DNA of 64,000 bases from Candidatus Sphingomonas phytovorans (GCA_029202385.1 CP119314.1:3660501-3724500), one strand, 5' to 3'. Shown: positions 36,299 to 47,963, counted from the stretch's first letter. Numbers and translations are program-made. The notes: generated from the letters alone by a model not told the origin.

Positions 36299-37522
36299 TC
36301 ATCCCAGCAGCGGCGTCATGTCGACCGGCCGGTCGCGGCGGCGCAGCTCGACGGTGATGCGGGGTTCATCGCCCGTCCCGGCGCGCCCGACGGGAGAGCC
36401 CTGCGCCACGACCTGCCCGACCTTCGCCGAGACGGCGCCGAGCCCGGCGATCAGCGAGGTCCAGCCACCACCATGATCGATGATGACGATCGTGCCATAG
36501 CCGCGGAACGGACCCGCATAAGCGATCCGCCCCGCCGCCGGTGCGATCACCGCCGCTTGCGCCACGCTGGCGATCGTCAGCCCGCGCGAGCGCACGCCGG
36601 CATCGGAAAGCTCGCCCAGCCCGGTCACCACCCGCCCGACAACGGGAAGCCTGTAGGGCGGCACGCCGGCCGACCAGGACAATGTTTCGACCGGCGACGG
36701 GACTTCGCCCGGGCGCGGCGGACGAGGCAGCGGGCCAGGCAGCGACTGGAGCTCCTCGCGCGTCGTCGCCTGGCTGCCGAGCCGGTCCATCAGGTCGACG
36801 ATGTCGCGGGCGCGCTCGCCAAGCGCGATGGCACGATCCGATTCGAACAGCGCGTCGCGCCCGAGCGCGCGCGAGCGAAGCCGGTGCTCCGCTTCGAGCC
36901 GGGTCAGGGCGAGGCGCTGCTCCTCGAGCCGCATTCGGCTGTCGGCCAGGGTCCGGGTCGCCAGCGCCGCGCTCGCCTGGAGCTGGCGGGTACGGGCGAG
37001 ATCGGCGCGGACATCGGCGGTACGCGCCCGAACCACCGGCAAGGTGCTGGCGAGAACGGCGCGGACATGGACGATATCACCGACCGACCCGGGCTGGACG
37101 ATGCTGATCAGCGCTGGCCGCCGCGCGAGCGACTGGAGCGCCGCCATCAGCCGCGTGACCGGCCCCTGCCGGGCGGCGAGGCGCGCCCGCTGGGCAGCGA
37201 GCAGGCGGTTGATGATCGCGATCCGGGCCTGGCCCGCCGCGATATCGGCCTCGGCCTGCTGGATCCGCGCGGCGACCGCAGCCTCCTGCGCGCGCGCCTG
37301 GACTGCCTCGTTCCGCTCGCGCGCCGCTGCCTGTTCGAGCCGGGCCGATCGCGCGGCGGCGGCGGCTGACTGCGCCTTGGCCTCGATCAGGCGCTGGCGC
37401 TGCTCGTCGGCAGGCGATGCCGTGGTTGTCGCTGGCGCTGGCCCTGTCTGGGCCGACAAGGACACGCCGCCGATGCCGGCCAGGGCGGCGGCAGCGATCG
37501 ATGCTGTCCAGGCGGCGCGCAT
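36299..37522 (-). CDS. EnvC-like murein hydrolase activator (degenerate M23 domain)
   Basis: 407 residues from ATG 37522, with GGTGAG upstream and a signal peptide to about residue 25. Residues about 40-260 are a long Ala/Arg/Glu coiled coil; the C-terminal 120 residues are a LytM/M23 domain (PAAGRIAYAGPFRGYGTIVI). Most metal ligands of active M23 peptidases are missing, only the IDHGGG histidine remaining, as in E. coli EnvC, which activates amidases rather than cutting itself. It acts at the septum. It follows rlmH by 4 bases. Confidence 0.9.
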   Translation of the reverse strand: MRAAWTASIAAAALAGIGGVSLSAQTGPAPATTTASPADEQRQRLIEAKAQSAAAAARSARLEQAAARERNEAVQARAQEAAVAARIQQAEADIAAGQARIAIINRLLAAQRARLAARQGPVTRLMAALQSLARRPALISIVQPGSVGDIVHVRAVLASTLPVVRARTADVRADLARTRQLQASAALATRTLADSRMRLEEQRLALTRLEAEHRLRSRALGRDALFESDRAIALGERARDIVDLMDRLGSQATTREELQSLPGPLPRPPRPGEVPSPVETLSWSAGVPPYRLPVVGRVVTGLGELSDAGVRSRGLTIASVAQAAVIAPAAGRIAYAGPFRGYGTIVIIDHGGGWTSLIAGLGAVSAKVGQVVAQGSPVGRAGTGDEPRITVELRRRDRPVDMTPLLG

Positions 37523-37526
37523 GCGC

Positions 37527-37949
37527 TCACCCTTCGCGGTGATAGGGGTGGTTGGCAAGGATGCTCGTCGCCCGCCACAATTGCTCGGCAAGCATCGCGC
37601 GGGCGAGCAGATGCGGCCAGGTCGCGCGGCCAAAGGACAACAGGAGATCGGCGCCGGCCCGCTGGGCATCGTCGAATCCGTCGGCCGCGCCGATCAGGAA
37701 ACGCGCCTCGCGAACGCCGCCGTCACGCCATTTCTCCAGCCTGTCGGCGAAGCTGCGCGAGGGCAGCACCTCGCCCGTCTCGTCAAGCATGACGATACGG
37801 GTGCCGGGCTCGACCGCCGGCATCCTGCCGCCGGTATCGGGCAGCTCGGTCAGCTTCACCGGCCAGGCGAGGCGCTTCACATAGCGATCGACCAGCTCGG
37901 CCTCGGGCCCGCGCCCGATCCGGCCGCGCGCGACGATATGGAGCAGCAA
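37527..37949 (-). CDS. rlmH: 23S rRNA (pseudouridine1915-N3)-methyltransferase RlmH
   Basis: 140 residues of the SPOUT methyltransferase fold, acting on pseudouridine 1915 of 23S rRNA in assembled ribosomes. The C-terminal trefoil-knot motifs are present (FLIGAADGF, LLARAMLAEQLWRA and the end HPYHREG). The start is TTG 37949, 6 bases after the rsfS stop. The order nadD-rsfS-rlmH-envC-ctpA is well conserved in this group. Confidence 0.93.
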   Translation of the reverse strand: MLLHIVARGRIGRGPEAELVDRYVKRLAWPVKLTELPDTGGRMPAVEPGTRIVMLDETGEVLPSRSFADRLEKWRDGGVREARFLIGAADGFDDAQRAGADLLLSFGRATWPHLLARAMLAEQLWRATSILANHPYHREG

Positions 37950-37955
37950 CGCGGC

Positions 37956-38372
37956 TTACGCGTCGGGCGTCGGCGCTGCCGGAGACGAATCCGGGCCCGG
38001 GGGCGGCGCGTCGCCGAACGCCCACATCCGCTCGAGATTGTAGAAGCTGCGCACTTCCGGGCGGAACAGGTGGACGATCACGTCGCCCGCATCGATCAGC
38101 ACCCAGTCGGCGGTGGGCAGGCCCTCGATCCGCGTGCTCCGGCCCAGCTCGCCCTTGATCTTCTCGGCGAGCTTCGATGCCATCGAGGCGACCTGGCGCG
38201 TCGAGCGGCCGCTCGCGATCACCATGTGATCGGCGATGCTGCTCTTGCCCGCCAGCGGGATGGAGATGGTGTCGACGGCCTGATCGTCGTCGAGCGACGC
38301 CAGGACGAGCTTGTGCAGCGCCTCCACCTCATCGGGTTCGGACGCACGATACGCAGGGGAAGATGAGGCCAA
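37956..38372 (-). CDS. rsfS: Ribosome silencing factor RsfS
   Basis: 138 residues; binds ribosomal protein L14 and blocks subunit joining under nutrient stress. The core ALHKLVLASLDDDQAVDTIS and ADWVLIDAGDVIVHLFRPEV is typical. I place the start at TTG 38372, because ATAGGAATC just upstream contains AGGA at good spacing and the codon lies 8 bases past the nadD stop. A longer frame from 38561 would run deep into nadD. The C-terminal tail is Pro-rich. Confidence 0.9.
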   Translation of the reverse strand: MASSSPAYRASEPDEVEALHKLVLASLDDDQAVDTISIPLAGKSSIADHMVIASGRSTRQVASMASKLAEKIKGELGRSTRIEGLPTADWVLIDAGDVIVHLFRPEVRSFYNLERMWAFGDAPPPGPDSSPAAPTPDA

Positions 38373-38380
38373 GACGATTC

Positions 38381-38998
38381 CTATGTTGAGGGTGTGGGTG
38401 GCACCGGCCGCGCATAACGGCGCTGCCAGGCGGGATCGGCCATACGAAGCCGGGTCGCGGAAGTCGGGTCGGGGCGGAAGCGCAACAGCACGAGTGCCGG
38501 CAATCTCCACTTCGTCCAGCTCTTTGCCTGGTCCACGGGCCGGATGAAGCGCCGCAACCAACCCATCGCGGGGGCCGCGTGGGCGACGCCATCATAGCCC
38601 GGACGGGCGACAACCGCAATCGGAACCTCGCGCGCTATGCCGCGCCAGTCGCGCCACTGGTCGAACTGGGCGAGATTGTCCGATCCCATCAGCCAGATGA
38701 AGCGCGTTTTCGGGTAGCGCCGGGTGAGCGCGCGGACCGTGTCGACGGTGTAGCGGGTGTGCAGGTCGAGCTCGATCGCGCTGGGCCGGATCGGGGCATG
38801 GCGGGCCATGCGCCGCGCCGAGGCGAAGCGGATCGCGAACGGCGCCATGTCGCCCGATTTCTCCTTGAGCGGGTTGCCCGGCGAGACCAGCCACCACACT
38901 TCGTCAAGCCCAAGCGCGCGGATCGCGGCGAGGCTGATCCCCCGGTGGCCGCTATGCGCCGGGTTGAACGAGCCGCCGAGGATGCCGATGCGGGTCAT
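38381..38998 (-). CDS. nadD: Nicotinate-nucleotide adenylyltransferase
   Basis: 205 residues; joins nicotinate mononucleotide and ATP in NAD synthesis. The nucleotidyltransferase motifs GGSFNPAHSGH (residues 8-18) and a later IWLMGSDNLAQF are clear. The start ATG 38998 overlaps the stop of the ParE-like toxin gene by 4 bases. An extended frame from 39106 is the toxin gene's shadow. The overlap means nadD translation may be coupled to the toxin-antitoxin transcript. Confidence 0.93.
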   Translation of the reverse strand: MTRIGILGGSFNPAHSGHRGISLAAIRALGLDEVWWLVSPGNPLKEKSGDMAPFAIRFASARRMARHAPIRPSAIELDLHTRYTVDTVRALTRRYPKTRFIWLMGSDNLAQFDQWRDWRGIAREVPIAVVARPGYDGVAHAAPAMGWLRRFIRPVDQAKSWTKWRLPALVLLRFRPDPTSATRLRMADPAWQRRYARPVPPTPST

Positions 38999-39285
38999 GG
39001 CAAGTCGCTCTGCCAATCCTGTGCGGCGTGCATGACGCGCACGATACGCAGGATCGTCCCTGTATCGCGATACAGCAGAATATAGGGCGTTCGTGCCACG
39101 CGCCATTTCCGCATGCCGTCGTCATCGATCATCGGACCAGCATGCGGGTGTTGTTGAAGCATTCGGCCCGCGGCAACTGCCTGAGCGAGCACGCGCTGCG
39201 CGAATTCCACGTTGCGCGGACGATAATAGTCGTCGATCGCCGCCATGTCGGACCGCGCGTCGCGCGACCACCGGAGTTGCCTCAT
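38995..39285 (-). CDS. Type II toxin, RelE/ParE superfamily
   Basis: 96 residues with the ParE/RelE fold pattern: LRWSRDARSDMAAIDDYY at the start, then HPHAGPMIDDDGMRKW and the C-terminal YILLYRDTGTILRIVRVMH. ParE proteins poison DNA gyrase, RelE proteins cut mRNA; this one reads closer to ParE. The start overlaps the antitoxin stop by 4 bases and its own stop overlaps the nadD start by 4. Confidence 0.9.
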   Translation of the reverse strand: MRQLRWSRDARSDMAAIDDYYRPRNVEFAQRVLAQAVAAGRMLQQHPHAGPMIDDDGMRKWRVARTPYILLYRDTGTILRIVRVMHAAQDWQSDLP

Positions 39286-39536
39286 GCGGCGTCAGCAGTC
39301 CTGCCGCGCGCCTGGACCCATTCCTCCATTTGCTCCTGGGTGAAATAGTCGCCGCGATCGATCGCGTCCTCTCCCTCCTTCAGGAAGGCGCGAAACTCGG
39401 TCTCTTCCTTGACATACCGCTTAACCGCCTTGGCGACGAGCCAGGCACGAGTCCGTTCCTGGCTCTCGGCCAGGGCGTCCAGGGATTGAAGCGTTTCTTC
39501 ATCGAGGCGCGCGGTGATGACGGCGGTCTTGCTCAT
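39282..39536 (-). CDS. Ribbon-helix-helix antitoxin of the ParE-type pair
   Basis: 84 residues. The N-terminal AVITARLDEETLQSLDALAE is a ribbon-helix-helix DNA-binding domain of the CopG/ParD type; the acidic C-terminal half (YVKEETEFRAFLKEGEDAID) would wrap the toxin. It is the first gene of the pair, and the palindrome right upstream of its start is the probable autoregulatory operator. Confidence 0.88.
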   Translation of the reverse strand: MSKTAVITARLDEETLQSLDALAESQERTRAWLVAKAVKRYVKEETEFRAFLKEGEDAIDRGDYFTQEQMEEWVQARGRTADAA

Positions 39537-39552
39537 GTATCGAATGTATACA
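39537..39552. promoter_or_regulatory. Probable toxin-antitoxin operator
   Basis: GTATCGAATGTATAC with an 8-base perfect palindrome TGTATACA at 39545-39552, one base upstream of the antitoxin start codon. Its position and symmetry fit autorepression by the ribbon-helix-helix antitoxin. Confidence 0.5.
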
Positions 39553-39567
39553 CTCGACTACAGAGAA

Positions 39568-40617
39568 TCAACCTTTACGTGATTCTGCCCGCGGCGGCTG
39601 CTTCAGCGCACCGTCGCGATAGCTGCTCTGCACGTCGAGCATCCAGCCGGGATATTCCGCCGGCAGTTTCGACACCGTATCGAGCGTCGCCAGCTCATCG
39701 GCGCTCAGCACTATCCTTGTCGCGGCGAGATTGTCGTCGAGCTGGTCCTGCCGCTTGGCGCCGACGATCACGCTGGTGACGTGCGGCTGGTGCAGCAGCC
39801 AGGCGATCGCGACCTGAGCGACCGATACGCCATGCGCCGTCGCGATCAGCTCGAGCGCGTCGAGCACCGCATCGCCGCGTGCCTGATCGACCGGCGGGAA
39901 GGCGCGGGTGGCGCGTCGCCCTTCGGCATCGCCGCTGCGATATTTGCCCGACAGATAGCCGCCGGCAAGCGGGCTCCACACCATCAGGCCAAGCCCTTCG
40001 GACGTCATCATCGGCACCAGCTCCCGTTCCAGGTCGCGGCCGGCGATGGTGTAATAGGATTGCACGCTCTGGAATTTCGCTGCGTTCAGCCGCTCGGAAA
40101 TGCCCAGCGCCCTGGCGATCTGCCACGCAGCCCAGTTCGATACGCCGACATAGCGGACATGCCCCTGCCGCACGAGATCGTCGAGCGCCCGCACCGTCTC
40201 CTCGATCGGGGTTGCCGAATCGAACCCGTGGATCTGGTAGAGATCGATATGGTCGGTGCCGAGCCGGGCCAGGCTCGCCTTGACCTGGTCCATGATATGC
40301 CCGCGCGACGCGCCGCGGCTGTTGATGCCCTCCCCCATCGGGCCCAACACCTTGGTGGCGAGAATCACGTCCTCGCGGCGGAGGCCGAGATTTCGGATCG
40401 CCTGGCCGGTGATCTCCTCCGACAGGCCCTGCGAATAGACATTGGCGGTGTCGATGAAGTTGACGCCCGCATCGACCGAAGCCTCGAGCAATGCGTCGGC
40501 CCCGTCCTGCCTCACCTGGCCCATATAGGCGAAGAAGCCTTCGCCGCCGAAGGTCATGGTACCCAGGCACAGTTCCGAGACGAACAGGCCGGTGCGGCCG
40601 AGCGGATTGTAACGCAT
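39568..40617 (-). CDS. Aldo/keto reductase
   Basis: 349 residues of the NADPH-dependent aldo/keto reductase superfamily. The catalytic tetrad region is visible: Asp and Tyr in FIDTANVYSQGLSEE, Lys in ILATKVLGPMGEG, and a later DLYQIHGFD. The subfamily resembles general stress/YajO-like reductases. The substrate is unknown. It is separated from the antitoxin gene by 31 bases and from proA by 139 bases that hold two hairpins. Confidence 0.92.
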   Translation of the reverse strand: MRYNPLGRTGLFVSELCLGTMTFGGEGFFAYMGQVRQDGADALLEASVDAGVNFIDTANVYSQGLSEEITGQAIRNLGLRREDVILATKVLGPMGEGINSRGASRGHIMDQVKASLARLGTDHIDLYQIHGFDSATPIEETVRALDDLVRQGHVRYVGVSNWAAWQIARALGISERLNAAKFQSVQSYYTIAGRDLERELVPMMTSEGLGLMVWSPLAGGYLSGKYRSGDAEGRRATRAFPPVDQARGDAVLDALELIATAHGVSVAQVAIAWLLHQPHVTSVIVGAKRQDQLDDNLAATRIVLSADELATLDTVSKLPAEYPGWMLDVQSSYRDGALKQPPRAESRKG

Positions 40618-40688
40618 GCTGGGATTCCTTCGTCGATGCCACTCCCGTCGGCGCGGAGGATATGCGTATCGGCCCGAAGCGCGACAAT

Positions 40689-40737
40689 GGGCTTGTTGGA
40701 ATAAGCCCGATCTCTTCCCCGGCCCCGGCCCGGGAAG
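40689..40737 (-). terminator. Two hairpins downstream of proA
   Basis: A gggctt..aagccc hairpin (40689-40708) and a cttcccc..gggaag hairpin (40714-40737) lie between the proA stop and the aldo/keto reductase start. They could stop proA transcripts, though no strong run of T follows, so they may instead be repeat-derived structures. Confidence 0.4.
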
Positions 40738-40756
40738 GAAGAAGGGACGAGCGGCC

Positions 40757-42022
40757 TTAAGGCCGAGTCTGCCCGGTCCCGCGCACGATCCATTTATACG
40801 TCGTCAGCCCTTCGAGCGCGACCGGGCCACGGGCATGCAGGCGGCCGGTGGCGATGCCGATCTCGGCGCCAAGGCCGAACTCGCCGCCATCGGCGAACTG
40901 GGTCGAGGCGTTCCACAACACGATCGCGCTGTCGACGCCGGCAAGGAAACGCTCCGCCACGCCCTCGTCCTCAGCCACGATCGCGTCGGTATGATGCGAT
41001 CCGTGCGCCGCGATATGCGCCATCGCGCCATCGACCCCGTCGACCATCGCGACCGAGGCGATCGCCTCAAGATATTCGGTATCCCAGTCGGCCTCGTCGG
41101 CGGGCCGCGCGGAGGGCACGAGCGCGCGGATCGCGGCGTCGCCGCGCACCTCGCAGCCGGTGTCGCCGAGCGCCTTCACCAGATCGGCTATGTGGGGATA
41201 GCCGCGATCGACCAGCAGCGTCTCCATCGCGCCGCACACGCCGGTACGGCGCATCTTGGCGTTGACGGTGATCGCCTGCGCCATCGCCGGATCGGCCGAG
41301 GCATCGACATAGACATGGTTGATCCCGTCGAGATGCGCGAGCACCGGCACGCGCGCCTCTGCCTGGACACGCGCGACCAGGCTCTTGCCGCCGCGCGGCA
41401 CGACCAGGTCGATCGCCCCCTCGGCGCCGAGCATCGCACCGACCGCCGCGCGATCGGTGGTCGGCACCAGTTGCGCCGAATCGCCCGGCACGCCTTCACG
41501 CTCGAGCCCGGCGACCATGGCCGCATGGATCGCGCGGTTGCTGCCGATCGCCTCCGATCCGCCGCGCAGGATCACTGCATTGCCCGACTTGATGCACAGG
41601 GCCGCGGCATCGGCCGTCACATTCGGGCGGCTTTCGTAGATGATGCCGATCACCCCGATCGGCACGCGCACCCGGCGCAGCACCATGCCGTTCGGCCGGC
41701 GGCTCTCGTCGATCAGCTGGCCCACCGGATCGCGCAGGCCGGCGACCGCCGCGACGCCCGCCGCCATCGATTCGATCCGCCCTGCATCGAGCCGAAGCCG
41801 GTCGAGCATCGCCGCCGACAGTCCCGCAGCCTCCGCCCGCGCCATATCCTCGGCGTTGGCGGCGGCAATCGCCGGGGCAGCTTCGCGAATCGCGTCAGCC
41901 GCTGCTTCGAGGGCGCGGCATTTCGCGGCGCTGGACAGGCCGCCCAGCACACGCGCGGCGGCGCGCGCGCGGCGGCCCATATCGGCGATCAGCGCCGTGG
42001 AATCGGTTTCGGCATCGGCCAT
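40757..42022 (-). CDS. proA: Gamma-glutamyl phosphate reductase
   Basis: 421 residues from ATG 42022; reduces glutamyl 5-phosphate to the semialdehyde in proline synthesis, using NADPH. The catalytic cysteine is in [15 protein letters not shown], and [20 protein letters not shown] and PRGGKSLV are family motifs. A longer frame from 42235 adds 71 unlikely residues. proB is not adjacent. A DUF3667 gene diverges from it with about 80 bases between. Confidence 0.94.
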   Translation of the reverse strand: MADAETDSTALIADMGRRARAAARVLGGLSSAAKCRALEAAADAIREAAPAIAAANAEDMARAEAAGLSAAMLDRLRLDAGRIESMAAGVAAVAGLRDPVGQLIDESRRPNGMVLRRVRVPIGVIGIIYESRPNVTADAAALCIKSGNAVILRGGSEAIGSNRAIHAAMVAGLEREGVPGDSAQLVPTTDRAAVGAMLGAEGAIDLVVPRGGKSLVARVQAEARVPVLAHLDGINHVYVDASADPAMAQAITVNAKMRRTGVCGAMETLLVDRGYPHIADLVKALGDTGCEVRGDAAIRALVPSARPADEADWDTEYLEAIASVAMVDGVDGAMAHIAAHGSHHTDAIVAEDEGVAERFLAGVDSAIVLWNASTQFADGGEFGLGAEIGIATGRLHARGPVALEGLTTYKWIVRGTGQTRP

Positions 42023-42101
42023 GTCGGGCTCGCTACCACGACCGGCGACCCACGCCAAAGGGCTATCGCCTTTTGCTACGACAAGATGATATTCGCCCGC
42101 C

Positions 42102-43178
42102 ATGAACGGGGGAATAGAAGCAGCCGGCGACATCGCCACGGGAGCGCTGATCGGGCGCGCGATCGAGCCCAGGGCTGGCGACAGCCATGCTGGAGCCGGG
42201 CATGGCGCCGGGGGCCTGTGCCTGAATTGCGGCACCGCGCTGATCGGCGATCATTGCCATGCCTGCGGCCAGGCCGCGCATGTCCATCGCTCGCTCGCAG
42301 CGATCGGACACGACCTGCTTCACGGCGTCTTCCATTTCGAGGGCAAGGTGTGGCGCACGCTGCCGATGCTCGTGCTTCATCCCGGCACGCTGACCCGGCG
42401 CTATATCGCCGGCGAGCGCGCGCGCTTCGTGTCGCCGCTTGCCCTGTTCCTGTTTTCCGTCTTCCTGATGTTCGCGTCGATCCACACCTTCGATGGCGAC
42501 TTCGAAACCCCCATCAACCTGACGCCGGCCAATCGGCAGGAGCAGATCGCTCAGGTCGACGCCCGGCTGGCAAAGGCGAAGGTCAAACTGGAAAAGGCGC
42601 AGGCCAGACAGAAGCAAACCGATATTCCCGACGGCAGGCTGATCGCGGCCCAGGCGACGGTGGATTCCCTCACCCAGGTTCGGCGGGACATCGCCCTCGG
42701 CAAGGAGGACATCCCGGCCCTGTCCGTCAAATCGAATCTCGGCCTCGGACCAGCAATCGAACATGGGATCGAGAAGGCCAAGGCCAATCCGGGCCTGGCG
42801 CTCTACAAGCTCCAGTCGAGCGCCTATAAATATTCCTGGGCGCTGATCCCCATCTCGGTGCCGTTCGTCGCGTTGCTGTTCCTCTGGCGGCGCGGTTTCA
42901 AGCTCTACGACCACGCGATCTTCGTCACTTACTCCTTGTCCTTCATGACGCTGCTGGTCGTGGCGCTCACCCTCGCCTGGACGATCGGCGTGCCGACCAG
43001 TCTGATCTCGATGACCGCGATGCTCGCGCCGCCGGTGCACATGTTCGCGCAGTTGCGCGGCGCCTATTCGCTGCGCAAGCGATCCGCGCTGTGGCGGACG
43101 CTGGCGCTACTGGTCTTCGTGGTTTTCGCGTTGCTTGCCTTCACGATCATGCTGCTCGTCCTCGGCCTCATGAAGTGA
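42102..43178 (+). CDS. DUF3667 family membrane protein
   Basis: 358 residues. Near residue 38 a short zinc ribbon ([18 protein letters not shown]) precedes a conserved [20 protein letters not shown] and the first membrane helix, the layout of DUF3667. A central charged coiled-coil loop (about 150-215) separates this from four C-terminal helices. Its function is not known. The first 35 residues are low-complexity; a later start is possible. Confidence 0.87.
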   Translation: MNGGIEAAGDIATGALIGRAIEPRAGDSHAGAGHGAGGLCLNCGTALIGDHCHACGQAAHVHRSLAAIGHDLLHGVFHFEGKVWRTLPMLVLHPGTLTRRYIAGERARFVSPLALFLFSVFLMFASIHTFDGDFETPINLTPANRQEQIAQVDARLAKAKVKLEKAQARQKQTDIPDGRLIAAQATVDSLTQVRRDIALGKEDIPALSVKSNLGLGPAIEHGIEKAKANPGLALYKLQSSAYKYSWALIPISVPFVALLFLWRRGFKLYDHAIFVTYSLSFMTLLVVALTLAWTIGVPTSLISMTAMLAPPVHMFAQLRGAYSLRKRSALWRTLALLVFVVFALLAFTIMLLVLGLMK

Positions 43179-43203
43179 CCATTGCCCTCAGAGGCAGTCT
43201 ACG

Positions 43204-43575
43204 TCACGGGCAGGGATAGCGCTTGTCCATGAAGCTGTAGAAGGCAGTCTTCACGCTCATCCCGCGCTTCGCCGCCGGAATCGTCTGGAAGGACGAGATC
43301 AGCGTGTTCGAATCGATCTTGGCCTGGCCCTTGGGCGGCGGGCAGCCACGCGGTTTAGCGCCGGTGGCCGCCGCCGAATCGATTTCCGCCCGGTAGGAAT
43401 CGCCCGCCGCCTTCACCTCGCCGCGCAGCAGGCCGATATCGGGCGACATCATCGCGCCCATGCCCCTGGCCTTGAGCGCCGCCGCCTTGGCGAGGAATTC
43501 GTCCACCGTCATCGCCTGCGCAGCGCCAGGCAGAACCACCAGCGCCAGCGCGCCCAAAATTATCGATCGACGCAT
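43204..43575 (-). CDS. Secreted hypothetical protein
   Basis: 123 residues from ATG 43575, with GGAGGGGACGGGA upstream and a signal peptide to about residue 21 (GAAQA). The mature part has a DSNTLISSFQTIPAAKRGMS segment and two cysteines that could pair (GCPPP, RYPCP). I do not recognise a family. It converges with the DUF3667 gene, the stops being about 25 bases apart. Confidence 0.8.
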   Translation of the reverse strand: MRRSIILGALALVVLPGAAQAMTVDEFLAKAAALKARGMGAMMSPDIGLLRGEVKAAGDSYRAEIDSAAATGAKPRGCPPPKGQAKIDSNTLISSFQTIPAAKRGMSVKTAFYSFMDKRYPCP

Positions 43576-43753
43576 TCCCGTCCCCTCCACCCATACCCTG
43601 GCTGCCCGAGATTTCGTCCGGCCGGGTGAACCGAAAATGAACTGAAACAGGCCGCCCGGGCAATCCGCCGCTCACCGCCACGAGCCGTGCGGTTATGCGG
43701 TTGAAATCGGGACAGGGCCATCGGGCGAGCCCGGCACGCCAGCCTCGCCCAAG

Positions 43754-43790
43754 AAAAAGCCGGCGACCGCAGGATGCAGCCGCCGGCCCG
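43754..43790 (-). terminator. Rho-independent terminator of ftsH
   Basis: Read on the minus strand, GCCGGCG (43787-43781) pairs with CGCCGGC (43765-43759) and is followed directly by TTTTT (43758-43754). A second GGGCGCC..GGCGCCC hairpin at 43812-43829 lies between it and the ftsH stop codon. Confidence 0.75.
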
Positions 43791-43833
43791 AAACGATGGA
43801 ATTCTTGCCTCGGGCGCCTTCCGGCGCCCTATC

Positions 43834-45796
<1,963 letters not shown>

Positions 45797-45874
45797 GGGT
45801 GTCCGGTACCTTTCAGGGTACAAGATAAGCGGTGCGAGGTTAATGGCAATGGAACAACGCAATGCTTTCGTTGA

Positions 45875-46900
45875 TCAGTGTGATCGGCGCGGCGGGGCTT
45901 CACGAAAATGCCACAGATCGCCTTTTGGCGAGGCCATCACGCCCGCCTGCGTGCCGGCTTTCCCGGAATCGAGCGCGTCGAGCAGCGATTCGATGTTGGT
46001 CGCGCGGGACCAGTTGCCCCTCTTCCCGCCCTTCATCTCCAGAACATGCTCGATCGCCATCCGGGCGAGATAACGGCGGACGGCGCGGGGCAGGCCCGAT
46101 ACGTCGAGCGTCGCCTCGAACTCGTCCGAAGGCAGCGCCCGCTCCTGCCAGAGCCACTGGCTGATCGCGACCAGATCGGCATCGACGTCCGCCAGCCATG
46201 TGGCCGAACGCCCGATCTGGACTGGATCGATCCAGGGCGCCCCGGCCAGCAGCCGGCGGAACCGGGTCCGGTCGAAACGATCATCGTCATTGCTGGGATC
46301 GTCGACGAACGGCAGCCCGGCCGCCGCCGCCAGCGCGACCAGATCGTTGTGACGCCAGCCGAGCAGCGGCCTGAGCAGCAGCACGCGCGCGCGCGGCCCA
46401 TGGGTCGGCACCTCCATCTCCTGCCGCGCCCGCACCGCCGCCAGTCCGGAAAGACCCGCCCCCCGTGCCGCGCGCATCAGGAAGGTTTCGGCCTGGTCGT
46501 CGGCATGGTGCGCGGTGGCCAGCGCCAGCGCCCCCGAATCGACTGCCCAGCGCCGCAGCAGGGCATAGCGCTCCTGCCGTGCCCAGGACTGGATATTGTC
46601 GCCAGCCTCGGGAGGAGCGGGGATGCGCAGGGTTTCGTGGGGGATAGCCGCGCCAGCGCAATAGCCAGCCACCATCGCCGCCTCGTCCGCCGACTCAGCC
46701 CGCAAACCGTGGTCGACCGTCGCGGCGATGGCCTGTCCGGGGAAGGCGGCGGCAGCCAGCGCCAGCAACGCCATGCTGTCGGGCCCGCCGGAAACCGCCA
46801 GCGCGATCCGCTCGTTCGATGCCGGGGCACGCCCCAGCACCGCCTCGAAATCCTGCCGGAATCGTTCGACCGAAGCAGTGTCCGGCGCGCTCACGCGCAC
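45875..46900 (-). CDS. tilS: tRNA(Ile)-lysidine synthase
   Basis: 341 residues. Adds lysine to C34 of the tRNA(Ile) that reads AUA codons, using ATP. The PP-loop SGGPDS is at about residues 36-41, and VDHGLRAESADEA and AHHADDQAET are family motifs. The start is GTG 46900. It lies between cpoB and ftsH, a conserved order. Confidence 0.93.
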   Translation of the reverse strand: MRVSAPDTASVERFRQDFEAVLGRAPASNERIALAVSGGPDSMALLALAAAAFPGQAIAATVDHGLRAESADEAAMVAGYCAGAAIPHETLRIPAPPEAGDNIQSWARQERYALLRRWAVDSGALALATAHHADDQAETFLMRAARGAGLSGLAAVRARQEMEVPTHGPRARVLLLRPLLGWRHNDLVALAAAAGLPFVDDPSNDDDRFDRTRFRRLLAGAPWIDPVQIGRSATWLADVDADLVAISQWLWQERALPSDEFEATLDVSGLPRAVRRYLARMAIEHVLEMKGGKRGNWSRATNIESLLDALDSGKAGTQAGVMASPKGDLWHFREAPPRRSH

Positions 46901-46949
46901 CGGGCCTAGCGTGATCCCGGCCGGCGCCGGGGCGACACGCCGGCGCGGG

Positions 46950-47963
46950 TCACTTGCACTTCGCCTCGGTACGGCCGCGGGCGATGTCGGCCTTCATCGT
47001 CGCGCCGATCTTCGCGTCATAGACGTCGCTCAGCTCGCCATAGACCTTGCAGGCATCGGCCGGCTTGCCGAGCTTCATCAGCGCCTGCGCCAGATAATAA
47101 AGGCTGTCCGGCGCGCGCTCGCCATCGGGCATCTTCTTGTAATTGTCGTAGAAGGCGATCGAGGCGAGCGAGGGCTTGCCCTCGTCGAGATAGGAGCGGC
47201 CGAGCAGGTTCTGCGCATAGCTGGCGCGCTTGTGCTTGGGATAGGTGGTGACGACCTTCTTAAGCTGAGTCTCCGCCTCGGGGTAGAATTGCCCCTGCCA
47301 CAGGCGATAGCCGTAGAGATAGGCGTCCTCGGCCGGATCGTCGGTCACCGGCTTCTCGATCGCCGCGATCTTCTCTGCACGGGCCGGGTCCTTGGGTGCC
47401 GTGGCGGGCGCCGTCCCCGGCTTGGTGGCCGGGGGCGTGACGGGCGGCTTGGCACCGGGCGCAGGCTTGGGCGTCGATGGCGTGGTGGTACCGCCGGCGG
47501 CCGGCAGGGTGGTCGGGGCAGTGCCGAACGGCGCGCTCGCGCCCGAGGTCGAGGAAGCATTGTCCTCGAGCACCCGCAGCCGCGCGTCGATCGTGCGCTT
47601 ATAGGTGTTGAACGCGTCCTCGACCTGCTGGATCCTGTGCTGGTTCGTCTCGATCTGGCCGGTCATCGTGGTCATCTGCGCCTCGAGCGCGTTCACCCGC
47701 GCGTCGAGATCGGCGACCGGGCTGTCAGCCGGGCTGCCGGGAATGACCTGGCTTGGCGCCGCCGGGTTGATCTCGGGCTGGACATACTGGTCCCGCCCGC
47801 CCGGAAAGACCTTGCGCTGCACCGCGCGCATCTCGCTCTCGAGCCGGCCGACCCGGCCCTCGATCGCCGCCTGGGCGTGCACGATTCCCGGCGTCAGGCC
47901 GAAGCCCGCCACCAGCATCGCGCCCGTCACCATCGTTTTCGCCATCATCAGAAACTTGCGCAT
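46950..47963 (-). CDS. cpoB: Cell division coordinator CpoB (Tol-Pal system YbgF)
   Basis: 337 residues from ATG 47963, signal peptide to about residue 30. A coiled coil (about 35-125; RVGRLESEMRAVQRKV) that trimerises the protein is followed by a Pro/Thr-rich linker (about 140-200) and TPR repeats (AYLYGYRLWQGQFYPEAETQ, then SYAQNLLGRSYLDEG). CpoB links outer-membrane constriction to wall synthesis. The tol and pal genes are not in the window. The linker is unusually long. Confidence 0.9.
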   Translation of the reverse strand: MRKFLMMAKTMVTGAMLVAGFGLTPGIVHAQAAIEGRVGRLESEMRAVQRKVFPGGRDQYVQPEINPAAPSQVIPGSPADSPVADLDARVNALEAQMTTMTGQIETNQHRIQQVEDAFNTYKRTIDARLRVLEDNASSTSGASAPFGTAPTTLPAAGGTTTPSTPKPAPGAKPPVTPPATKPGTAPATAPKDPARAEKIAAIEKPVTDDPAEDAYLYGYRLWQGQFYPEAETQLKKVVTTYPKHKRASYAQNLLGRSYLDEGKPSLASIAFYDNYKKMPDGERAPDSLYYLAQALMKLGKPADACKVYGELSDVYDAKIGATMKADIARGRTEAKCK

